A stretch of DNA of 6,856 nt, taken from NCBI GenBank assembly GCA_937916485.1, contig CALFSV010000046.1:1-6856 (forward strand), in the 5' to 3' direction. Under the pieces are notes generated by a model. It was not told the DNA's origin. It saw nothing but the letters and a program-made list of their open reading frames with translations, and did no database searches. Positions within the stretch are counted from its first letter, which is position 1. Every line of letters begins with the position of its first letter. This stretch comes from an uncultured Paracoccaceae bacterium (GTDB lineage: Bacteria > Pseudomonadota > Alphaproteobacteria > Rhodobacterales > Rhodobacteraceae). Below, one piece after another: positions 1 to 4,991 of this stretch. Position numbers and translations under genes: made by a program.

Positions 1-110
1 TGCCTCTCCTGGGCACCATGATTTCCTTGTAAGTTATAACAACAGCCATTCGTTCGGCGGGAACCAGCCGTAGAACAGATTGTTGAACAAATCCCCAAAC
101 CATATCTTCA

Positions 111-148
111 AGAAATCTGGCGTTTCCTACTTCTTGCGTAGGATTTCT
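111..148. repeat. Compound inverted repeat / possible stem-loop
   Basis: AGAAATC (111-117) is the exact reverse complement of GATTTCT (142-148). Nested inside, TCCTAC (125-130) pairs with GTAGGA (138-143) around a seven-base loop. The two stems share two bases on the right, so they would form either one bulged hairpin or two alternatives. There is no T-run on either side typical of an intrinsic terminator. Function unknown; it could be chance. Confidence 0.35.
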
Positions 149-202
149 GAGCCCGTCAGATAGTTCTATTCAGTTGATAAGATTAGTTTTTCTCTGAGAG
201 AA

Positions 203-901
203 ATGTCTGATGCTGTCGCTACCAGACGGGCACTGAGACTGGCGAACCTACTTGATGACGAGTGGTTCGCGGTGGGCCTACAGCAAGATGTTACTTTTGG
301 TCTTTGCATGGTGAACAGCGTGGTGTCTTCGGCACTACCATCTGCCGTACTGGTTATTGGCAACGATGATCCTGCCATTCCTTTGATTGAAGCGGCAGAA
401 TGCTACTGTAGACTCCGCAGGGTACAGAAAGGTCCAACCTTTCGTCAGAGGATAACACGGAGCATAGGTTATCACTTCGTAGTCAGCGGTGACAAAGGGA
501 TTGCTGAGTACGAACGCCGAGATGCGAACCTCATACGTGATCCTTTGAGGGATAAGGCACTTGCCGGGCAAAGCATCGCACGACCCCTTGGTATCCTTCG
601 TGCTATCTCGTCGCCAGACAACCTGCAAACCGCGCTCATCACGATAGGGGCAAGGATCGTTCGCCTGTCTTGTGCGATCACTTTCCGGTTTGCCGGGGTT
701 GCTGTCAGCCGCGCTCTATTCCGCCGCATCCGCGGGGTCATCCAACGGCTGCTTTCACCACTGGTTTCTTTAGGAAGAAGTCAGCACAAGAGCCTGAACG
801 AAAGCGGCTTAGCCGGCCTGTCCAAACGGGAGTTAATCAAACACAACACCACATTATCCTCGCAGCAGAGCCCAGAAATTGCGTTCAGGCCGTGCGTTTG
901 A
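203..901 (+). CDS. Uncertain ORF, 232 residues, no recognised family
   Basis: This plus-strand frame is longer than expected by chance in DNA of this composition, which is the main reason to list it. I recognise no domain, signal peptide, clear membrane segment or catalytic motif. The central part (about residues 95-190) is rich in Arg, Ile and Leu. The only candidate ribosome binding site is GAGAG, too close to the ATG to be convincing, and the start overlaps a 15-base inverted repeat (189-203, TTTCTCT-G-AGAGAAA). On the opposite strand, frames over 335-628 and 472-741 are also open and compositionally reasonable, so the real gene, if any, may lie on the minus strand and be broken by frameshifts. 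The plus frame would then be its shadow. Treat as unassigned. Confidence 0.22.
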   Translation: MSDAVATRRALRLANLLDDEWFAVGLQQDVTFGLCMVNSVVSSALPSAVLVIGNDDPAIPLIEAAECYCRLRRVQKGPTFRQRITRSIGYHFVVSGDKGIAEYERRDANLIRDPLRDKALAGQSIARPLGILRAISSPDNLQTALITIGARIVRLSCAITFRFAGVAVSRALFRRIRGVIQRLLSPLVSLGRSQHKSLNESGLAGLSKRELIKHNTTLSSQQSPEIAFRPCV

Positions 902-1019
902 TGACGGAACAACGAGCCAGCGTTCCAAAGTGGGTTGATCGAGACTTAAGGCAGCAGCAAAATTTTGGCGGTGTAAGTGCAATTCGGGAGTATAAATCTG
1001 TGGAATGTAATCGGATAAC

Positions 1020-1202
1020 TTAGTTATTAAGTAACGCTATCACGGGCAGAGCTAGCATGAGTAATCCAATTATATATATTGACTTTCTATTTAGTATTGG
1101 CGCCCAATCTCCACAGTAGCCGCACCGAGCTGCGCCGAAGCGTATCTTATGGCCACAACCACAATAGAATATTCGCAATACGTCTTGTTTAGGTTTTCTC
1201 AT
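1020..1202 (-). CDS. Small zinc-ribbon membrane protein (60 aa)
   Basis: The protein has a short N-terminal zinc-ribbon-like knuckle followed by one membrane segment. Cys14, Cys16, Cys27 and Cys30 form a C-x-C-x10-C-x2-C arrangement within FYCGCGHKIRFGAARCGYCG. His18 lies next to the first pair and could be a ligand. Residues about 41-57 (IYIIGLLMLALPVIALL) form a single hydrophobic helix, ending two residues before the C-terminus, so the cysteine domain probably faces the cytoplasm. AGAGG lies nine bases before the ATG, which supports this start. The gene stands alone, 546 bases from the Thr-rich gene upstream on the same strand, so it probably has its own promoter. Small proteins of this layout occur, to my recollection, as uncharacterised proteins in Rhodobacterales; partner and function are unknown. 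Zinc binding is inferred from the cysteine spacing only. Confidence 0.7.
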   Translation of the reverse strand: MRKPKQDVLRIFYCGCGHKIRFGAARCGYCGDWAPILNRKSIYIIGLLMLALPVIALLNN

Positions 1203-1259
1203 AATTGGGTACCTCTAATAGTCGTCATGCAAAATCTAGAGCTGTAGATAGACTTTCAC

Positions 1260-1304
1260 GCTAAACTTAAAATAGAAAAATCAGTCAATACCATGGCCAT
1301 GGTA
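1260..1304 (-). promoter_or_regulatory. Possible promoter with abutting 16-bp palindrome
   Basis: Upstream of the 60-residue gene on the minus strand, TTGACT (1288-1283) is followed after 17 bases by a weak -10 match, TTTAGC (1265-1260). Immediately upstream of the TTGACT, with no spacing, lies a perfect 16-base palindrome, TACCATGGCCATGGTA (1289-1304). A palindrome abutting a -35 box is a typical place for a dimeric regulator. The -10 box matches the sigma-70 consensus at only three of six positions, so the promoter is tentative; the palindrome itself is certain. Confidence 0.3.
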
Positions 1305-1452
1305 GAAGTTCCGTGGTGCCTGTTGGCACATGTCGATAAATTGGGTCAAATTTAAGTCATCACCATCAAGGTTGGACAAATCTGGACTAACAACCACCGG
1401 TAGCACCAGGCTGTTCGAACGCCGAATCTAGAGAGGTTCTCCAGCGACAGTT

Positions 1453-1491
1453 CTGCATGGGTAGAGGAATGGCTTTGTGGCCTCTACGCAG
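1453..1491. repeat. Bulged stem-loop
   Basis: GTAGAGG (1461-1467) pairs perfectly with CCTCTAC (1481-1487) around a 13-base loop. Outside it, CTGC (1453-1456) pairs with GCAG (1488-1491), leaving a four-base bulge on the left only. Eleven base pairs in total suggest an RNA hairpin or a protein site. No U-tract follows on either strand. Confidence 0.4.
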
Positions 1492-1748
1492 CTCATGATG
1501 AACCAAGCGAATTTATTGTCGCAACGACCAAGCTTAGCAGTGCGGCTACAACGATTATCAAGATCAAGATCCGTAGCCGTTAGCTTTCATTCTTCTCTTC
1601 TTCCTCAAATCACATCTTGTGCTAGGCTCGCCTCTTTGGATGCTCCGCCCCGCATTCCAGCAAGAATGTTGATCCGCTCCTATCCTTTTTTGGCCCGCCC
1701 CCACGACACAATATAAAGTGATCAATTGATCCGGAAATGGGTTATCAT

Positions 1749-2252
1749 TCAGTTTCCTGAAGTGATGCTTCTGTTTATGATTTCGCGTAGCGCGCTCCTG
1801 ACCGCTTCGGGGGCCGATGCCAACGCTGCCAACAATCCGTCTGCGGTGTCCTGGCTGATACCGCTTCCCGTGTCAGAAACGATCACGGTATCCGGTGCGC
1901 TGAGATCAATACTAAAGCTAGACGACGCTTGACCGTTAACCGAGGTGGTGAGCGAAATAACACCGTTAACTTGAACAGTTACGGAAGTCGTTGTCGTGGT
2001 TCCGCCCTGAGACACGGATGTGGTTGTTGTTGTCGTGCCCGAACTATCAGTAGTCGTAGTGGCGCTGATCTGGGACCCGTCAGAAGTCGTTTGAGTGCCC
2101 GACCCGCTGTCGGCAAACGAGTCCGTGCCGATGTCATTTGCGCCCTGCCCTTCGGTGTTGCCAGGGACTAGCGCTCCACCTGCCAAAACAATGTTAGAAG
2201 ACAATGCAAAGACGGCTGCCAAAATAGGCGTCAGAAATCTTGAGTTAGTCAT
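1749..2252 (-). CDS. Secreted threonine/serine-rich protein (167 aa)
   Basis: Residues 1-24 form a Sec signal peptide with a likely cleavage after VLA (24/25). The mature chain starts with a Gly/Asn/Asp-rich stretch (25-60), followed by a Thr/Ser-rich segment (61-115) with runs of four to six threonines (ISATTTTDSSG, GTTTTTTSV, GGTTTTTSVTV). It ends in a C-terminal part (about 116-167) that looks partly helical and contains Asp, Ala and Leu (DTADGLLAALASAPEAVRSA). It has no cysteines. GGAGG lies nine bases before the ATG, inside the end of the upstream gene, and the stop and start overlap as TAATG. Translation is therefore probably coupled to the 263-residue barrel protein, implying a shared role in the envelope. 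Thr-rich secreted proteins occur in enterobacterial gfc/yjb polysaccharide operons (GfcA, YjbE), but this similarity is compositional and not proof of homology. Function unknown. Confidence 0.85.
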   Translation of the reverse strand: MTNSRFLTPILAAVFALSSNIVLAGGALVPGNTEGQGANDIGTDSFADSGSGTQTTSDGSQISATTTTDSSGTTTTTTSVSQGGTTTTTSVTVQVNGVISLTTSVNGQASSSFSIDLSAPDTVIVSDTGSGISQDTADGLLAALASAPEAVRSALREIINRSITSGN

Positions 2253-3043
2253 TACTGGCGGCCTCCAAAGGGACTTGCAAAACTGTAGCTCACACTGAGC
2301 GAAAATTGCCTTTGATCATTGCTATCCGTTATATCGTTAAAACCCGTGCTAATGCTTAGGCCATCCATACCAGGAATGGAAAGACCAACCCCAGCGTTGA
2401 TTTGCTCAACATTTCCCGACAAACTCATGCCAAAGTTTGAAGTCAATCCAACACCGAAGCCAAGAAATGCTCCCGGTTCACCACCAAGGGTCTGATTCCC
2501 ATACCCGCTGGTTACCATTACCGGGTATTCCGTGTCTCCAAGAGAGAAGCTATTTAGGTGCGTCACAACCAATGTAACACTTGCATCGGTATTGTTCCCG
2601 ATACTCCCCCATGGCGCCAGTTTACTTATCGACAAGGCTGCTGAAGTAGGGTTCGGACCGTCGACCAATCTCCGGCCGAACTTAAGTCCAAAATACCCAG
2701 CGTCTCCAAACGGATTGGTCCCGGTCACGTTGGCAGTAACCTGTACCCCAACAGACTCTGTTTCGCTTCCTATGCCAAAACCGAATGCCGTGTCGAAGTC
2801 CAAACCAGCTCCATCGACACCACCACGCGGCGACACCATGCTAGCAGAACCGAATATCCGCCCACTAGCCGCAACGCCAGCAGTCGGGACCCCAAACATT
2901 GTCAATCTCTTGCGAGGCTCGGCTTGCACAGCAAGCGTATCAATTAACAACTGGAAATTTGATTCCGATACTTGCTGGCCCTGCGCCTGAGCAAATCCTG
3001 TTAGGCACATTAACGACGTCGCACAGACTGCACATAGCTTCAT
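2252..3043 (-). CDS. Predicted outer-membrane beta-barrel protein (263 aa)
   Basis: I chose the ATG at 3043 because AGGAG lies seven bases upstream and the product then begins with a compact signal peptide (MKLCAVCATSLMC...AQA, cleavage near residue 20/21). In-frame ATGs at 3079 and 3061 would add 12 or 6 residues in front of it. The mature protein opens with a short probably helical segment (about 25-45, ESNFQLLIDTLAVQ). The rest alternates polar and small/hydrophobic residues in Gly/Ser-rich strands separated by Asn/Asp/Gly turns, as in outer-membrane barrels (for example GAFLGFGVGLTSNFGMSLSG and FSLSVSYSF). After the last aromatic-ending strand (VSYSF, 251-255) there is an eight-residue tail, unusual for a barrel, whose terminal strand normally ends the chain. 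The gene follows the export gene by 62 bases and overlaps the Thr-rich gene by one base. It is less GC-rich than the export gene. Family and substrate not recognised; the barrel fold is inferred. Confidence 0.78.
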   Translation of the reverse strand: MKLCAVCATSLMCLTGFAQAQGQQVSESNFQLLIDTLAVQAEPRKRLTMFGVPTAGVAASGRIFGSASMVSPRGGVDGAGLDFDTAFGFGIGSETESVGVQVTANVTGTNPFGDAGYFGLKFGRRLVDGPNPTSAALSISKLAPWGSIGNNTDASVTLVVTHLNSFSLGDTEYPVMVTSGYGNQTLGGEPGAFLGFGVGLTSNFGMSLSGNVEQINAGVGLSIPGMDGLSISTGFNDITDSNDQRQFSLSVSYSFASPFGGRQ

Positions 3044-3105
3044 TGACTGTCTCCTAGACATAGGGGCGGACCACTTCAAAGAGGGGGGATGAATTCGACA
3101 CGTCG

Positions 3106-4242
3106 CTACATTCCAGAGGTTGCCGTCGCTACGGCGCCAACCGAACTCAGGGTACCGGTAAGGGCTGCGATGAGGTTGTTGAACTGAACGAACGGCGCCT
3201 CGGTCACATAGACAGTGTCGTCGTCCCGGATCGCGAAATCGCGGGCAAAGAAGATGCCGTTCGGGCGGGTGAGGTCCAGAACATAGACAACCCGCTGGGC
3301 GCCGATCAGATCATCCCGACCCAAAAGTGCACGGGCGTTGGCCTCGGTCTCGTTGCGGAACACAAAGAAGCCCGTGGGATCGGCTACTGCCGAACTCAGC
3401 CCGGCAACCCGCGCCAACGCTTCGATGGCCGAGATGCTTTGGCTGTCAAACCGGATCTGGGTCTGCGTTCCCGTCGCGCCGAGCGCGGTAAAGGACCGAC
3501 GGTCTTCCCGCACAATGATCTGATCGCCATGGCGCAGGGCAATGTCATTGGCCGGATGGGTGTACAGATCCTCGAACCAGATCGTGCCTGTATGGGCGCC
3601 CCGCACGACCGTGACCTGGGCAATTTCCGTCGGGATGGACAACCCTCCGGCATTGGCCAGCATATTGGCCAGAGTGCGGGTCGGACGTTGGATCGGGTAG
3701 ACACCCTGTCCCGCCACACCGCCGGCGATCGACACGGATGAACCGTCCCCGGCCAGGCGGCTGACCTGGACCTGAGGATCGGGGGTCTGTTCTTCCAGCT
3801 TTTCCGAGATCAGGAGGCGGACCGCTTCGGGCGTGTTCCCTGCGGCGCGGATGTGCCCGGCATAGGGGACAAAGATAAAGCCCGACCCATCGACCTGCAC
3901 CTCATCGAGGACGGCGGCATTCATCCCCACAGAGACCAGCAGGCCATCATTGACGTTTTCCCAGATCGTCAGACCAAGGACATCGCCGGGCTGGATCGTA
4001 TCGGCCCCCAGCATCGGTGCATTTAAGAATACCTCTGAAAACGCCAGGGCAGGGGTAACCCCTGCGATGGCATTGATCCTGTCATCCACTGTCAGGATAA
4101 AGGCGTCGCCCTCTTCCATGACCGAGCCGGAAAAGATCTCGGCCCGGTTCGGGCCCGACCGTGGAAGGCCGCAAGCCGCCAAAAGGCTAAGCGCGGCAAG
4201 CACGGCCACGCCCCGTGCAAAGCGTACGTTTAGGGTTGTCAC
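3106..4242 (-). CDS. Wza/KpsD-type polysaccharide export lipoprotein (OPX)
   Basis: This outer-membrane polysaccharide export protein (Poly_export/SLBB family) would form the periplasm-spanning and outer-membrane exit channel for capsule or exopolysaccharide. The start is GTG, with GAGGAG eight bases upstream. Residues 1-24 are a lipoprotein signal ending in the lipobox LAAC, so Cys24 should be lipidated; the GLPRSGP that follows is typical of alphaproteobacterial members as I remember them. The Poly_export domain spans about 80-160 (IQPGDVLGLTIWEN, then VDGSGFIFVPYAGHI and TPEAVRLLISEKL). Two SLBB-like domains follow, at about 168-246 (SIAGGVAGQGVYPI, LANMLANAGGL, LRHGDQIIV) and about 250-347 (ISAIEALARVAGL, IRDDDTVYV). 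Residues 350-370 could form the amphipathic C-terminal helix that lines the outer-membrane pore in Wza. The length of 378 matches the family. No inner-membrane transporter, Wzc kinase or glycosyltransferase lies in the window. It heads a likely three-gene cluster. Confidence 0.95.
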   Translation of the reverse strand: MTTLNVRFARGVAVLAALSLLAACGLPRSGPNRAEIFSGSVMEEGDAFILTVDDRINAIAGVTPALAFSEVFLNAPMLGADTIQPGDVLGLTIWENVNDGLLVSVGMNAAVLDEVQVDGSGFIFVPYAGHIRAAGNTPEAVRLLISEKLEEQTPDPQVQVSRLAGDGSSVSIAGGVAGQGVYPIQRPTRTLANMLANAGGLSIPTEIAQVTVVRGAHTGTIWFEDLYTHPANDIALRHGDQIIVREDRRSFTALGATGTQTQIRFDSQSISAIEALARVAGLSSAVADPTGFFVFRNETEANARALLGRDDLIGAQRVVYVLDLTRPNGIFFARDFAIRDDDTVYVTEAPFVQFNNLIAALTGTLSSVGAVATATSGM

Positions 4243-4461
4243 TGCTCGGTCTCCTCGACCTGTATTGTTGTTGCCTCAACTTTTTCTTTTGACCAAGTTG
4301 CCCCAAGTCGGCTGCCGCTTCGCTGTTTGCCTGATCTTGCTGCCAGATAAGATTGACCGCATCATGCGACTTAAGCAGTTGGCAATCCGTTGTCTGGGAC
4401 CTCAGTCAGACCTTCGAGAACATCATAGTCAGCCATGATTTCCTGCACCGCAGGCGTAGGG

Positions 4462-4488
4462 TTCAGCAAAACTCGCAGGTTTGCTGAA
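4462..4488. repeat. Perfect 9-bp stem-loop in the export gene leader
   Basis: TTCAGCAAA (4462-4470) and TTTGCTGAA (4480-4488) are exact reverse complements separated by nine bases. It lies about 220 bases upstream of the GTG start of the export gene, so in a transcript starting further upstream it would form a hairpin in the 5' leader. It could equally be an operator for a dimeric protein binding half-sites 18 bases apart. No T-run follows on the minus strand, so it is not a standard terminator. Confidence 0.5.
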
Positions 4489-4624
4489 ACGTCGCACCGG
4501 CAAGGACCACAAAACCATTGAGGCCGTCACAATCGTCCCAGTATTCATATATGATTTTAACTCAGTAGCGCGCCACTAACGACCCATTTTGTCGGATCAT
4601 AAGGGTAGCGATATGCCCCGAACG

Positions 4625-4641
4625 GTCACTGGAAAGTCACT
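4625..4641. repeat. Direct repeat GTCACT-N5-GTCACT
   Basis: Two identical GTCACT hexamers are spaced 11 bases start to start, about one helical turn, which is the usual layout for tandem binding of a response regulator. Similar GTCAC repeats also occur near the ends of IS21-family elements as I recall, so this could be a remnant of such an end; no istA/istB-like coding sequence is adjacent. Short enough to arise by chance. Confidence 0.25.
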
Positions 4642-4991
4642 TTGGTATCGGTGGGGACGCTTGTTGATTTGCTCACTTGGTCTTCGATGACCCTTACTCA
4701 CATCTCAGGCGGGCCGGGCTACCCCGGTTGACACGCAAGGCGTATTGCTGCCCAAGTACAGCCCGCTTTTGCCCTGAGTGGGGATGATCTTAGTCTGCTG
4801 GTGGGGTCGGAAAGCCAAAGCCCGGACCCTGGCGCCCATGGGCTCACCGGATATCCCAGCCGAGGTCCCTAGAGCGCACCATCATGCAACCCTCGGGACT
4901 GTCGATAAACCGTCGTTGTGGTGGAGCGGTCAAAGGCCGAAGGCCGGCATGAAGCATCGGCCGCGCAAAGGGCAAAGACTGGAATGAACCC

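Larger units (their letters stand above)
1..1019. other. Left region without an identifiable gene
   Basis: I recognise no protein family on either strand here. One plus-strand frame is open from 203 to 901, and minus-strand frames are open over 335-628 and 472-741, so part of it may be coding or decayed coding sequence. At the left edge two short minus-strand frames (open from 103 to the edge, and a frame ending at a stop at 34-36) translate into plausible-looking peptides, but they lack a convincing start and ribosome binding site. Composition is clearly less GC-rich than the right half of the window. I found no insertion-sequence ends or transposase motifs that I could identify. Confidence 0.5.
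1203..1748. other. Gene-free interval rich in inverted repeats
   Basis: No supported gene lies in these 546 bases; the open frame at 1477-1716 lacks any protein-like features. It holds the 16-base palindrome at 1289-1304, a GTGCC-TGTT-GGCAC hairpin (1316-1329), a TAAATT/AATTTA inverted repeat (1337-1354), a longer bulged hairpin (1453-1491) and the palindrome GATCAATTGATC (1720-1731) just downstream of the Thr-rich gene. None of these carries a clear T-run that would make it an obvious terminator. The interval separates the export cluster from the zinc-ribbon gene and could hold an RNA, a regulatory region or remnants of lost genes. Confidence 0.5.
4243..4991. other. Long leader/intergenic region upstream of the export gene
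   Basis: No convincing gene lies in these 749 bases. It contains a perfect 9-bp stem-loop (4462-4488), two GTCACT hexamers 11 bases apart (4625-4641), and an AT-rich patch with CATATATG around 4545-4565 that could be part of a promoter for the export gene. A minus-strand frame is open for 51 codons (4526-4371) and, after an internal ATG at 4436, would encode a 21-residue peptide beginning MADYDVLEGLTEVP, with AGGA four bases upstream. This may be a leader peptide, a gene remnant or chance. A short weak GC hairpin around 4930-4960 follows the large barrel gene but has no T-run. The region next to 4992 is interrupted by stops on all frames I followed. Confidence 0.5.

Noticed and set aside
1..103. 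Minus-strand frame open to the left edge (MVWGFVQQSVL...) and a second short frame rich in aromatics ending at 34
   Set aside because: Only about 30 codons each, weak or missing start signals, and they overlap one another; too short to separate from chance.
670..1023. Plus-strand open frame of 117 codons
   Set aside because: It overlaps the end of the 203-901 frame, has no ribosome binding site or recognisable domain, and ends inside the zinc-ribbon gene on the other strand.
1400..1430. TTCGAAC near 1414 resembling a tRNA T-loop
   Set aside because: The flanking bases do not form the five-pair T stem on either strand, and no acceptor or anticodon arm is visible.
1720..1731. GATCAATTGATC palindrome as terminator of the export cluster
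   Set aside because: A fully self-complementary 12-mer leaves no loop and is AT-rich, and no T-run follows on the minus strand; it may be a protein site but not a terminator.
1749..2252. Thr-rich gene as a pure artefact of repetitive DNA
   Set aside because: It has a complete signal peptide, a strong ribosome binding site, a TAATG overlap and a non-repetitive C-terminal part, and the Thr runs use mixed codons, so it is a real gene.
4700..4760. TTGACA at 4728-4733 as a plus-strand promoter, and a CCGGG/CCCGG hairpin just before it
   Set aside because: There is no -10 match at 16-18 bases and no plus-strand gene downstream; the hairpin has no T-run.
4834..4843. GCCCATGGGC palindrome
   Set aside because: Only ten bases in GC-rich sequence, with no promoter or gene beside it; expected by chance at this length.
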